Shown here piece after piece: positions 53,180 through 62,520 of a DNA stretch of 64,000 bases (position 1 is the first letter of the stretch; each line of letters starts with the position of its first letter). The DNA is from Desulfuromonas sp. KJ2020 (lineage in GTDB: Bacteria > Desulfobacterota > Desulfuromonadia > Desulfuromonadales > SZUA-540). Under the pieces are notes generated by a model, which had not been told where the DNA came from, made no database searches, and saw only the letters and a list, made by a program, of their open reading frames with translations. The stretch lies in assembly GCF_024197615.1 (NCBI RefSeq), contig NZ_JAKUKE010000002.1, positions 61,001-125,000 on the forward strand. The letters are read 5' to 3'. The position numbers were made by a program, and so were the translations under genes.

Positions 53180-55537
53180 ATGGATCCGCATACCGCCCGA
53201 CTTTTTGCTGAACAGCTGGCCCGATGGACCGAATCGCACATTCATCTGGGCCGCTCGCCCCTGAAAAAGGTGGAAGTTTTTTCTTCTCTTCTGACATCGG
53301 CGGGCGAACTGTCGCCACCGTTGATCTTCTGGATCAATCGTGACAGCTTCATGGCGGCCGGAGTAGTTCTTTTCCCGTCGGGACACACCCACGATGCCAA
53401 CGACTCGGGTATCCACTGTGCCGAAGCACTGGGACTTCGTCATTTTATTTCCTGGGCCCCCAAAGAGGTCGTCATCTGGGAGGTCCAATCCGGCGGCTGT
53501 CAAAAACGCAAGACCCTGACACTTTCCGGTCATGGCGATGAAGGCGAAGAGGCTTTTCGGGAAACGCTGCTGCTGCTGTTGGAAGAGGTCAAGATGCTTT
53601 CTGTCACGGGCGCCATTGCCCCCGCCGACCTCTCCCCTTTTTATCTCGTCAACCTCTGTCTCGGCGCCATCACCTCGGCCTTTCCATTCATCGCGGAGCA
53701 GTATCTGGTTACCCGCGAGGCCATACGACTTGGCGCAGATCCGGCCGCGTTGACCACCCTGGCGTACCATAAAGCGACCCTGACCCTGCTGCGTCTGCTG
53801 GCGCTGATCAGCTATGATCGTCTACCACCCTCTGTCCAACCGGAAGGGCTGGATAGAGCCACTATTTATGCCATGGAGACCCTTCCCGACATTCTCCAGC
53901 AGGCGATGAAACCCCAATCGACCGAGCAACCTCTACCGCTGGAAGCAGCTACCCGCTTCCATCACTTTTTCCGCCGGATGCTGCAGTTGCCGCAGCGGAA
54001 AAATCACGATTTCCTGACCAGGGTGCTGCAGCCGCTCTTGGCCAAGGATGCTCCACAACTGGGGGGATTTCCGCTTCCCAGCGAAAATAAACCAAGCAGC
54101 GATACGGCCTGCTTATTCATTCATCCCGACGGCATCAATAAGAGCACCGACGAAGAGGTCATGGAAGTTGCTTCGCAGCCCATTTTGGCCTACACGGCCC
54201 TGCTGAGGAATTTTCTGCACATCCCGCCGGCCATCGCCCAGGGAACCAGCGTCTTGCGCTTCCTGCCCCCGGGCGCACCGAATAAAGTCATCGGAACGCT
54301 GAAAGACAACCGCCTGCCTTCAATGATGGAACGGCAGGAATTGGCAACTCTTCTGCGCGGTTCATGGCCCAATCGCCGGCTTCCTCTTTTAGCCGGCACT
54401 CCGCTGTGGGGCTGGGAATTCATCCATCTCCTCGGATTGGCCGGCGACGGGGCGAGTCTGGAGCTACGCATTCCCGATGCCTGGATTTATCAGGACTTCG
54501 GCGCTCCCCTTTTCGACCTCATCAAAGAGTATTTCGTGCTGACATGCATCAGGGCCGAGGGAGATAACGGCTTGACGATCAGCCTGCAAAAAACCGTCGA
54601 TGAGGATGCCCAAACCACCTTCGAACTGGACAAAGAAACCAGAAGCATTAACTGGTCCCTTCTCCGCTCGGGGCACCGGTCTTTACTCGCTCTTGGCCTT
54701 CGCCTGCCGGCCTATCTCTTTAAATGGCTCGAAACGGGCACCCTGCAATTCGTCGAACCGACCCATTGGCCAGCAGAAAAGGAGCGAGAGATCTATCTTT
54801 TTGCCCAGTCCACCCTGGGGCAATTCCTCTGGAGCGTCATTGCCGGCCAGACGAAACTTCCGTCTCAAAAGAACCTTCGCCAGGCCATTCTCGACCAGGG
54901 CCTGCCCCTGCCCGGGGCCGAGATACTGCAGAGTCTGGCTCCCATCCCCTGGAGAGAAGGGGAAAAGATCCCCCGGGCCACCATTGACAGTGAGCTGGCC
55001 CTGTGGATGGACAACCAGTCCGGCCAGAATCTTCCCAAGCCCTTAAAACGTCCGGCCAGAACCAGATCGTCCCGTCGGGCCAAAACAACCCTGCCCCTGA
55101 CCGACCTTGTTGCCAGTATCGGCGACGTCGTCTTCCGGGACGGCATCCCTCTATTTCCCGAACAGTATTTGTATGACTATTACAAACCACAACTCACCCC
55201 CTACAAGTGGCAGGCTCCCCTTCGCGTCAGCGAGGTGTTTTTCGGGCAATATACCCTCAGGGACGATCTCGGCACCATCTTGGAGGTCGAAGGCCTGGAA
55301 ACGGCCAAGGCCTTGGTGCTGATTTCGCACACCGGGAGAACAGAGACGGACCTACCCCAGGAACTGCAGTTGACGGCCACCTTGCTTGAGCGGTATATAA
55401 GAGATCTCAGGACCTTGAAGGATTCTTTATACCAACAGGTCAACAGGCACATGCCGAACCAGCAGGATGCCGAAGACCTCGCCCGGGAAATCTGGTCTGG
55501 CCAGGACCTTCCCCCCTGGGACATTCTGGAAGAATAA
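53180..55537 (+). CDS. Large cytosolic protein of unrecognised family
   Basis: The 785-residue protein has no signal peptide, no clear membrane segment and no nucleotide-binding or metal motif that I recognise. The N-terminal 190 residues look like a globular alpha/beta domain (LIFWINRDSFMAAGVVLF, VVIWEV), the middle is helix-rich, and a basic linker near residue 620-640 (RPARTRSSRRAKT) separates a C-terminal domain containing FRDGIPLFPEQYLYDYYKPQ. Base composition is like the neighbours, so recent transfer is not suggested. It follows the lipoprotein after 118 bases in the same direction. Confidence 0.85.
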   Translation: MDPHTARLFAEQLARWTESHIHLGRSPLKKVEVFSSLLTSAGELSPPLIFWINRDSFMAAGVVLFPSGHTHDANDSGIHCAEALGLRHFISWAPKEVVIWEVQSGGCQKRKTLTLSGHGDEGEEAFRETLLLLLEEVKMLSVTGAIAPADLSPFYLVNLCLGAITSAFPFIAEQYLVTREAIRLGADPAALTTLAYHKATLTLLRLLALISYDRLPPSVQPEGLDRATIYAMETLPDILQQAMKPQSTEQPLPLEAATRFHHFFRRMLQLPQRKNHDFLTRVLQPLLAKDAPQLGGFPLPSENKPSSDTACLFIHPDGINKSTDEEVMEVASQPILAYTALLRNFLHIPPAIAQGTSVLRFLPPGAPNKVIGTLKDNRLPSMMERQELATLLRGSWPNRRLPLLAGTPLWGWEFIHLLGLAGDGASLELRIPDAWIYQDFGAPLFDLIKEYFVLTCIRAEGDNGLTISLQKTVDEDAQTTFELDKETRSINWSLLRSGHRSLLALGLRLPAYLFKWLETGTLQFVEPTHWPAEKEREIYLFAQSTLGQFLWSVIAGQTKLPSQKNLRQAILDQGLPLPGAEILQSLAPIPWREGEKIPRATIDSELALWMDNQSGQNLPKPLKRPARTRSSRRAKTTLPLTDLVASIGDVVFRDGIPLFPEQYLYDYYKPQLTPYKWQAPLRVSEVFFGQYTLRDDLGTILEVEGLETAKALVLISHTGRTETDLPQELQLTATLLERYIRDLRTLKDSLYQQVNRHMPNQQDAEDLAREIWSGQDLPPWDILEE

Positions 55538-55613
55538 AATCTTTCGATTTTAGCCGAGGCGAAATCGCTGTTTCGTCGCCCCCGCAATTTTCATCTTCCG
55601 AGGCAGGCATCTG

Positions 55614-55823
55614 ATGGCACCAGGCAAAATGCTCATACTGGCAGGTCTCATTCTTCTCACGGCGGGCCTTCTGATTACGTATGGGCCCAAAATCCCCCTG
55701 CTGGGCAAACTGCCCGGCGACATCCGTATTGAGAGGGAAAACTTCACCTTTTACTTTCCCTTGGGAACCAGTCTGCTTGTCTCGGCCCTGCTCTCCCTTC
55801 TTTTTTGGCTGTTTCGACGCTGA
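55614..55823 (+). CDS. DUF2905 family small membrane protein
   Basis: The 69-residue protein has two hydrophobic helices (LILAGLILLTAGLLI and LLVSALLSLLFWLF) around the conserved stretch KIPLLGKLPGDIRIERENFTFYFP, the signature of DUF2905. Function is unknown. The start lies 76 bases after the large unknown gene, with GAGGCAG upstream. Confidence 0.88.
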   Translation: MAPGKMLILAGLILLTAGLLITYGPKIPLLGKLPGDIRIERENFTFYFPLGTSLLVSALLSLLFWLFRR

Positions 55824-55904
55824 GTCCGGCTGATACCTGCCGGACTGTCCTCCCGCAAAGGGTCCTATGAATTTAACCACTTTCTCCGATACAGGTAATG
55901 TGAT

Positions 55905-56855
55905 ATGGCCAAATCTATAGGACTTGCTCTTGGCAGTGGAGCGGCACGGGGTCTCGCTCATATCGGTGTTCTTAAAGAACTTGCGGAAAACGACATTCCG
56001 GTCAGCGCCATTGCCGGCACCTCCATGGGCGCTTTTATAGGAGCCCTCTATGCCGCGGGCGTTCCCCTGACGGAAATGGAAGAGGTTGCCCTCAAGCAGG
56101 ACTGGCGAAAACTGGCGCGTCTTATTGACCCAGCCTTACCGACCTCCGGACTCATCAACGGCAGAAACGTCGCTTCCTTCATTCAGAACCTTCTTCCTGT
56201 CCACACTTTCGAAGAACTTTCCATTCCCCTGGCGGTCGTTACCACCGATATCGAAACGGGTGAACACGTCATTATAAAAAAAGGCCGCCTGGACGATGCC
56301 CTCAGAGCAGCGATCGCCTTTCCCGGCGTCTTCCCGCCAGTCCGCTTCGGCGACCGTTTCCTGGTAGACGGGGGTCTCTGCATCCCTGTCCCCATCAACC
56401 AGGTTCGCGACCTCGGTGTCGAGGTCACCATTGGCGTATGCACAATTCCCGAGGTGGAGAAAAAAGCGACTGAAGATTTTCTTCTCCATAAAAAAGAGAA
56501 GAAAAAATCCGGGAACAGCTTCATGAATCTGCTCACTGTCGAAGCCGTCGAGAAACTTTTCAAATCCCCTCTGGGGAACAACCGTCACGCGCCCGGCGAA
56601 AGCGCACAGGCAGAAGAAACCGCAGAAGAGCGTAAGCCACCGGGAATTTTAAAGATTTTTGCTCAGAGCATCGCCATCATGGAAAATGAGATCAACTCTC
56701 TGAGGCTGGAAAAAGATGAAGCGGATCTGCTCATTCGCCCAGATCTTAACGGGATTACCCTATTGGAGTTCAATCGTGCGGAAGAAACGATTCAGGCTGG
56801 TGTGAAAGCCACGAAAAAGGTACTTCCCAAGGTACGCGATTTAGCTCAACTTTGA
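55905..56855 (+). CDS. Patatin-like phospholipase (second copy)
   Basis: The 316-residue protein has the oxyanion loop GSGAARGLAHIGVL, nucleophile Ser in GTSMG near residue 41 and the catalytic Asp in VDGGLCIPVP near 153. A charged insertion between about residues 185 and 245 (KKEKKKSG..., AEETAEERK) is unusual for the family and looks disordered. No signal peptide. It differs from the 25854-26666 patatin except in the catalytic motifs. Confidence 0.9.
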   Translation: MAKSIGLALGSGAARGLAHIGVLKELAENDIPVSAIAGTSMGAFIGALYAAGVPLTEMEEVALKQDWRKLARLIDPALPTSGLINGRNVASFIQNLLPVHTFEELSIPLAVVTTDIETGEHVIIKKGRLDDALRAAIAFPGVFPPVRFGDRFLVDGGLCIPVPINQVRDLGVEVTIGVCTIPEVEKKATEDFLLHKKEKKKSGNSFMNLLTVEAVEKLFKSPLGNNRHAPGESAQAEETAEERKPPGILKIFAQSIAIMENEINSLRLEKDEADLLIRPDLNGITLLEFNRAEETIQAGVKATKKVLPKVRDLAQL

Positions 56856-56919
56856 AAGACTTCGACCCTGTGATAGACTTTTACCATCTTATGACACCTC
56901 ACCTTTCAAGGAGGCCATT

Positions 56920-57222
56920 ATGCTGGAATTTTTAGAAAAAACTCTTTTTACCACCGTGGGTGCCGTGGCTTTGAGCCAAAAAAGAGCGGAAGAGCTGCTA
57001 AAGGAGATGAAAGAACGCTTTGACATTACCGAAGAGGAAGGCAAAGCCTTTTTGAGCAATCTTCAGGAAAAAGCCAAGGAAAACCAGCAGAAACTTGAAC
57101 AGGCGGCCCGGGAAGAGGTAAAAAAAGCCTGTGAACGGGCGGGGGTCGTCACCACCGATGAATTTGAAAAACTGAGGAAAAAAGTCGCCCAGCTTGAAAA
57201 GCTGGTAAAGGATCAGGGTTAG
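56920..57222 (+). CDS. Phasin-like coiled-coil protein
   Basis: The 100-residue protein is almost entirely helical with Glu/Lys heptads. A small hydrophobic N-terminal patch (LEFLEKTLFTTVGAVAL) resembles phasin/PhaF-like granule or membrane-surface proteins. Adjacency to ubiB-type kinase genes is common for such proteins. It starts a two-gene unit with ubiB 13 bases downstream. AAGGAGG lies before the ATG. Confidence 0.75.
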   Translation: MLEFLEKTLFTTVGAVALSQKRAEELLKEMKERFDITEEEGKAFLSNLQEKAKENQQKLEQAAREEVKKACERAGVVTTDEFEKLRKKVAQLEKLVKDQG

Positions 57223-57235
57223 CAGCCCACGATTC

Positions 57236-58927
57236 ATGCTGACTTTCACTCGCATAAATCGCAACATCCGTTCAATCAGACGCTATCGGGATATTCTGTC
57301 GATCCTGGTCAAATATGGTTTCGGCGGACTGATCGAACAGCTCAACATCACCTATTACATTGAGCTGGGACGGAAGATTGTCACCTTGGGCAAAGCCTCC
57401 AAAGAACTGGAACGCTTGACGCAAGCAGAACGACTGCGCCTGGCCATGGAGGAATTGGGTCCGACCTTCATAAAGCTGGGGCAGCTGCTATCGACACGCC
57501 CTGATGTCATTCCGGCCGAATTTATCGAGGAATTCCGCAAGCTGCAGGACAAGGTCCCGCCCATACCGGCCGAAGAGGTTCACAAACAGATTTCGCTGGA
57601 ACTGGGCCAATCTGTCGATGAACTCTTTTCCTCCTTTTCCGTCGTCCCTTTGGCTTCGGCCTCTATTTCCCAAGTACATCGTGCCCGCCTGACGACCGGT
57701 GAAGAGGTCGTCCTGAAGGTTCGACGTCCCCGTATTGAACAAGTGGTCGACACCGATCTCGACATCCTGATGGGACTGGCCTATCTGGTGGAAAAACATC
57801 TGCCATCGGGCGAGCTGTACGATCCGACCGGGATTGTTAAAGAATTCAGGCGCACCATCTACCGGGAAATGGATTTTGCCCGAGAAGGGCGCACTATAGA
57901 CCGTTTTGCCGCCAACTTTGCCGACGACCCGACGGTCCATGTCCCTCAGGTTTTCTGGGATTTTACGGGAGAATCCGTCCTGGCCATGGAGTATGTGGAC
58001 GGGATCAAGGTTTCTCATTTCGACAAGCTGCGGCAAGAGGGGCACGACCTCAGAGCCATTGCCCGCCATGGGGCGGACGCTATTCTTAAACAAGTGCTCG
58101 TCCATGGCCTTTTCCATGGCGACCCCCATCCGGGCAACATCTATATTCTCGACAAGGACAGGGTCTGTTTTTTGGACTACGGCATGGTCGGGCGACTTGA
58201 TGACAGCTTGAAGTATCAGCTGGTCGAGCTCCTGGTCGCCGTCCTCAAAAGAGACGTTGACCGGATTATCAATATGCTTCTCTATTCGGGCGAACTCACG
58301 GACGAATCCAATATTAGAGATCTGCGTCGGGACCTGGCTGAGTTCATTGATGATTATTATGAAATCCCCCTGCAGGAGATCAACGCCGGGAAACTGCTGT
58401 CGGAGTTCGTGGAAATTCTCTCCCATAATCGCATCAAGTTCCGCTCTGACCTTATCCTGCTGGCCAAAGCCCTGGTAACGATCGAAGGCATAGGGCGCCA
58501 ACTTGACCCCGATTTCAACATGATCGACCACCTGAAACCTTTTCTTGAAAAGGTCGTTCGCGAAAGACTGGCTCCGGCGGCCCTGGGCAAAGAGCTGTTG
58601 AGGGTTCTGCAGGACTATGGTGCTTTTGCCAAGACGCTTCCGAGCGATTTGAAGGAATTCATCAACCGGGTCAATAAAAATAAGTTCAAAATCGATCTCG
58701 AGCATCGGGGACTGGAAAAAATGATTTCCGACCTCGATAAATCTAGCAACCGCCTCTCCTTCAGTCTGGTTATCGGCTCCCTTATTGTCGGTTCGTCCCT
58801 CATCATGCAGACCGAAAAGGGGCCTCTCCTTTTCAACTTCCCGATACTGGGTCTTTTGGGATATTCCATCGCCGGTTTCCTGGGACTTTGGCTTGCAATC
58901 GCCATTCTCCGTTCTGGTCGTCTGTAG
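57236..58927 (+). CDS. ubiB: UbiB/ABC1/AarF atypical kinase
   Basis: The 563-residue protein has the ADCK/UbiB hallmarks: the KxGQ motif in FIKLGQLLSTRPD, the A-rich loop in PLASASISQVHRA, the ion-pair Lys in VLKVRRP, and the catalytic HGDPHPGN followed by FLDYGMVG. Two membrane helices close the C-terminus. Family members bind ATP and support ubiquinone or menaquinone synthesis, probably by extracting lipid intermediates. The ATG at 57236 lacks an obvious ribosome site, consistent with coupling to the phasin-like gene. Confidence 0.94.
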   Translation: MLTFTRINRNIRSIRRYRDILSILVKYGFGGLIEQLNITYYIELGRKIVTLGKASKELERLTQAERLRLAMEELGPTFIKLGQLLSTRPDVIPAEFIEEFRKLQDKVPPIPAEEVHKQISLELGQSVDELFSSFSVVPLASASISQVHRARLTTGEEVVLKVRRPRIEQVVDTDLDILMGLAYLVEKHLPSGELYDPTGIVKEFRRTIYREMDFAREGRTIDRFAANFADDPTVHVPQVFWDFTGESVLAMEYVDGIKVSHFDKLRQEGHDLRAIARHGADAILKQVLVHGLFHGDPHPGNIYILDKDRVCFLDYGMVGRLDDSLKYQLVELLVAVLKRDVDRIINMLLYSGELTDESNIRDLRRDLAEFIDDYYEIPLQEINAGKLLSEFVEILSHNRIKFRSDLILLAKALVTIEGIGRQLDPDFNMIDHLKPFLEKVVRERLAPAALGKELLRVLQDYGAFAKTLPSDLKEFINRVNKNKFKIDLEHRGLEKMISDLDKSSNRLSFSLVIGSLIVGSSLIMQTEKGPLLFNFPILGLLGYSIAGFLGLWLAIAILRSGRL

Positions 58928-58984
58928 ACTCGCCCAACATTTCTTCCTGCACCTTTTCTCCACATATTATGAAACCCTGACTGT

Positions 58985-59093
58985 AGACTTTAAACCACAC
59001 CATCCCACTTTTTCCACCACAACATCCTCCCACCAACGCGCCCACCCCCACATAAAAACACACCATATCAACAACTTACAGATCATAACATAA
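58985..59093 (+). terminator. C-rich, G-poor segment; candidate Rho utilisation site
   Basis: About 110 bases after ubiB contain very few G residues and many C and A (for example CCACACCATCCC and CGCCCACCCCCACA), with no hairpin. This skew is typical for rut sites, so Rho-dependent termination of the ubiB transcript is plausible. No protein-coding signal is present. Confidence 0.5.
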
Positions 59094-59174
59094 ATGGCAG
59101 ACTTATTGCACTCCTATGGGGCGTCAACAAAAAGACATTCATATATTGCATTAATACCCAGGAGACCCCTGTCG

Positions 59175-60104
59175 ATGATTTTTCAACGCACAATCGCCCA
59201 GACGACCTCCATATCCGGTATCGGCCTTCACTCCGGCCATCGGATCAACATGACCCTTCGCCCGGCGGAGGCAGGAACTGGCATTGTTTTCCACCGTTCA
59301 GAAGGCGATCGCGTCGTTTCCATTGAGGCTGTTTCCGCCAATGTTGTGGACACCCGACTAGCCACGGTTCTTGGCAAAAATGGCTTGCAGGTTTCTACCG
59401 TTGAACATTTTATGGCGGCGCTTACAGCCTTCGGCATCGACAACCTTCATGTGGATATCGACGGTCCTGAAATTCCGGTCATGGATGGCAGCGCGGTTCC
59501 TTTTGTCGAACTACTGCAGGAAGCCGGCGTGAGCAACCTGGCACGCAGCCGCAAGTTTTTGGTGGTTCGCAAGCCCATCACGGTTATTGACGGTGAAAAA
59601 CGCGTCAGCCTCATTCCTTCGCGCTTTTTTCGCATCACCGCCGAGATTGCTTTTGAGCATCCCTGCATCGCTCATCAGCAGCGATCAATCAAGTTTTCCC
59701 GCGAAGGCTTTATCAAAGACATCGCCCCGGCCCGAACTTTTGGATTTCTCAAAGAGGTGGAATATCTCAAAGCCAACGGGTTAGCCCGTGGCGGCTCCAT
59801 GGAAAACGCTGTGGTCATTGGCGAGGACAAGATTCTGAATCCGGAAGGCCTCCGATTCAGCGATGAGTTTGTGCGCCACAAGATCCTGGACTCCGTGGGT
59901 GATTTCAGTCTCCTTGGCTACTCGATTCTCGGCCACTTCAAAACCTTCAAGGCGGGGCACGACATCAACCACAAGATCGTGGAAGAAATTCTGGCCTCCC
60001 CTGATTGCTGGAAGCTGGTCGAATTCTCCGAAGAAGATGTCCGCAATGCCCTCAATGCCAACTCGCCCGCCTATGCTACCGAACTGGCGATATCCAAGGC
60101 ATAG
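59175..60104 (+). CDS. lpxC: UDP-3-O-acyl-N-acetylglucosamine deacetylase LpxC
   Basis: The 309-residue protein has the zinc ligands of LpxC: His in STVEHFMAAL near 76, and His and Asp in FVRHKILDSVGD near 232-236, plus the general base Glu in the first motif and GHDINHK near 260. It catalyses the committed step of lipid A synthesis and confirms a Gram-negative outer membrane. The ATG at 59175 gives the family N-terminus (IFQRTI) with AGGAGA upstream; in-frame codons further up lie in non-coding leader. Confidence 0.96.
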   Translation: MIFQRTIAQTTSISGIGLHSGHRINMTLRPAEAGTGIVFHRSEGDRVVSIEAVSANVVDTRLATVLGKNGLQVSTVEHFMAALTAFGIDNLHVDIDGPEIPVMDGSAVPFVELLQEAGVSNLARSRKFLVVRKPITVIDGEKRVSLIPSRFFRITAEIAFEHPCIAHQQRSIKFSREGFIKDIAPARTFGFLKEVEYLKANGLARGGSMENAVVIGEDKILNPEGLRFSDEFVRHKILDSVGDFSLLGYSILGHFKTFKAGHDINHKIVEEILASPDCWKLVEFSEEDVRNALNANSPAYATELAISKA

Positions 60105-60126
60105 AGTCAAAAAACCTTAGCATGGC

Positions 60127-60160
60127 AAGAGGCAACCTGGGTCAGGGTTGCCTCTTTTTG
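60127..60160 (+). terminator. Terminator behind lpxC
   Basis: AAGAGGCAACC (60127-60137) pairs with GGTTGCCTCTT (60146-60156), followed by TTTG. Confidence 0.92.
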
Positions 60161-60238
60161 TTTGCAGCCAGCAGGTAAGACCTGATATTTTGTTTGAAAT
60201 TATAGAGGTTTGAGATTACCCCTCAGTTTGCGGGAAAA

Positions 60239-62488
60239 ATGTCGCCAGAAACAAAAAAACATAAAGACCCCATCCTAGAAACAAGGAAAAGACGCCGTGA
60301 GTGGATTCTTATCATTCTGGTCATCTGTCTTGTCCTGCTGTTCTCACGGTTTGAAACGCAGCTTTTTGAACTCACCGCTGGCGTACCCGTTTCCAACAGC
60401 ATCCTGCTTCTGGCGTTAATCAACATCAACATTCTCTTCATTATCCTCCTGCTGTTCCTGATCTTCCGGAATTTATTCAAACTCATTCTCGAACGGCGTA
60501 AAAACGTGCCCGGCGCACGTCTGCGGTCCAAGCTGGTCATCGCGTTTGTTTCTCTTTCGCTGGTGCCCACGATGCTGCTTTTTTTCGTATCTGCGGGTTT
60601 CATCAACAACACCATTGAGAACTGGTTCAACAGCCAGATTGAGGCCTCCCTTCAGGAATCGCTGGATGTCGCTCAGACTTATTACAAAAACTCAGCCGCA
60701 AACGCCCTCTATTATGCAGAACAGCTCGCGCAGATCGTCAAGGAAGAGAAACTACTCAACCAGGAAAATCTGCCGAAGCTGGTGGAAGTCATCAAGCAAA
60801 AGCAGAAAGAATACAATCTGGGTATAGTTGAGGTATTTTCAAGCACTTACGAGGAGCTTGTTCGTGCCTCGAATCCCCAGGTTCCCGCTTCGGAATTCAC
60901 GGATCCTGGCTCGGATAACATACGGGAAGCCCTCCAAGGCAACCGTTTCACGCGGATTACCCCTATTGGGAAAGCCGACCTCATCCGGGGCATCGTCCCT
61001 GTCTATTCCAATTGGAATCCCAACGATGTCGTTGGTGTGGTAGTCGTCAACTATTACGTGCCCTACAGTCTGGTCGCCAAGATGAAGGAAATTTCCTCAT
61101 CGTTCGAACAGTACAAAAGCAGCAAATTGCTCAAAGGGCAGATACAGAAAAGCTATGTGGTCGTTCTCCTGCTAATCGCGCTGGTCATTATTTTCATGGC
61201 TACCTGGTTCGGATTCCATCTGGCCCGAGGCATTACCGTTCCCATCCAGGAACTTGCGGTAGCAACCAATAAAATTGCCGGGGGCGACCTCAATGTGAAG
61301 ATCGACGTGCAAAGCGATGACGAAATTGGCACCCTGGTGCAGGCCTTTAATAAAATGACCGCGGACCTGCGCAAAAGTCGGGCTGCCATCAACAAGGCCA
61401 ATCAGGAATTTCATGCTTCAAACCTGGAACTGGATCAGCGGCGCCGCTACATGGAGATTGTCCTCAAAAATGTGACCGCCGGTGTTATTTCACTCGACAA
61501 ACAGGGGAACATCACTACGATCAACAAATCGGCCGAGCTTTTGCTGAGAATCAAAACGGGAAAAATTCTCGGAAAGAATTTCCGCGAGGTCGTTGACGCC
61601 AACCATCTGCCCATGATCAAGGATCTGCTCAAGGAGCTTATTTCCTCTGGGAAAGATTCGGTTCGCAAACAAATCACGGTTTCTATACAGGACAGCAAGA
61701 TCACCCTGTTGGTCAACGTAACGACTCTTCGCGACGAGAATGGAGAATTCATGGGAACGGTCGTTGTTTTTGATGACTTGACCCATCTACTCAAAGCGCA
61801 GAGAATGGCGGCCTGGCGAGAGGTCGCACGCCGCATTGCCCACGAGATCAAAAACCCATTGACACCGATTCAGCTTTCCGCACAAAGATTGCGGAGACGA
61901 TATCTCGACCGTTTTTCTAAAGACGACACTGTTTTTGACGAATGCACCATGATGATTGTGCGCCAGGTTGACGAACTTAAAAATCTCGTCAATGAATTTT
62001 CCAGCTTCGCTCGCATGCCAGCCAGCAACCCAACCCCGAACAACGTCAATGAAATACTTTCCGAGGCTATGCGACTCTATCAGGAGGCGCATAAAGAGAT
62101 CACCTTTTCCTTTGAGCCTGATGCCAGCATGCCAGTTTTCAATCTGGATAGAGATCAAATCAAAAGAGCCTTTATCAACTTGCTCGACAACGCGGTGGGG
62201 GCCATCGGCGATGAAGGAAGCATCCACATGGAGTCAGCCTTCAACCCATCCTTGCAAATGGCTATCATTACCATCTCGGACTCGGGCTGCGGCATCCCGG
62301 CGGAAGACAAGCCGAGACTCTTTGAACCCTATTTTTCTACCAAGAAATCAGGGACCGGGCTCGGCCTGGCTATTGTTTCAACGATTATCGCCGATCACAA
62401 TGGCTACATCCGGGTGCGGGACAACTACCCAAAGGGGACCAAGTTTATTGTCGAACTGCCTATTGGTGAAAATTCGGTAGCCGTTTAA
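60239..62488 (+). CDS. ntrY: NtrY-like membrane sensor histidine kinase
   Basis: The 749-residue protein has three or four membrane helices (about 22-38, 52-78, 99-120 and 316-337) around a periplasmic sensor region, then HAMP, PAS (about 410-520), HisKA with the phospho-His in RRIAHEIKNPLTPIQL, and the ATPase domain with NLLDNAV, DSGCGIP and GTGLGLAI. Architecture and the double hydrophobic N-terminus are those of NtrY/PleC-type kinases paired with NtrX. It is 32 bases upstream of the sigma-54 response regulator and forms one operon with it. Confidence 0.92.
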   Translation: MSPETKKHKDPILETRKRRREWILIILVICLVLLFSRFETQLFELTAGVPVSNSILLLALININILFIILLLFLIFRNLFKLILERRKNVPGARLRSKLVIAFVSLSLVPTMLLFFVSAGFINNTIENWFNSQIEASLQESLDVAQTYYKNSAANALYYAEQLAQIVKEEKLLNQENLPKLVEVIKQKQKEYNLGIVEVFSSTYEELVRASNPQVPASEFTDPGSDNIREALQGNRFTRITPIGKADLIRGIVPVYSNWNPNDVVGVVVVNYYVPYSLVAKMKEISSSFEQYKSSKLLKGQIQKSYVVVLLLIALVIIFMATWFGFHLARGITVPIQELAVATNKIAGGDLNVKIDVQSDDEIGTLVQAFNKMTADLRKSRAAINKANQEFHASNLELDQRRRYMEIVLKNVTAGVISLDKQGNITTINKSAELLLRIKTGKILGKNFREVVDANHLPMIKDLLKELISSGKDSVRKQITVSIQDSKITLLVNVTTLRDENGEFMGTVVVFDDLTHLLKAQRMAAWREVARRIAHEIKNPLTPIQLSAQRLRRRYLDRFSKDDTVFDECTMMIVRQVDELKNLVNEFSSFARMPASNPTPNNVNEILSEAMRLYQEAHKEITFSFEPDASMPVFNLDRDQIKRAFINLLDNAVGAIGDEGSIHMESAFNPSLQMAIITISDSGCGIPAEDKPRLFEPYFSTKKSGTGLGLAIVSTIIADHNGYIRVRDNYPKGTKFIVELPIGENSVAV

Positions 62489-62520
62489 CCTTTGCCTCAA
62501 AAAATATCTGCAGGAAACCG

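Noticed and set aside
59094..59174. Upstream extension of LpxC by 27 residues
   Set aside because: The extra residues are not LpxC-like and lie in AT-rich leader; the ATG at 59175 has AGGAGA upstream and gives the family start.
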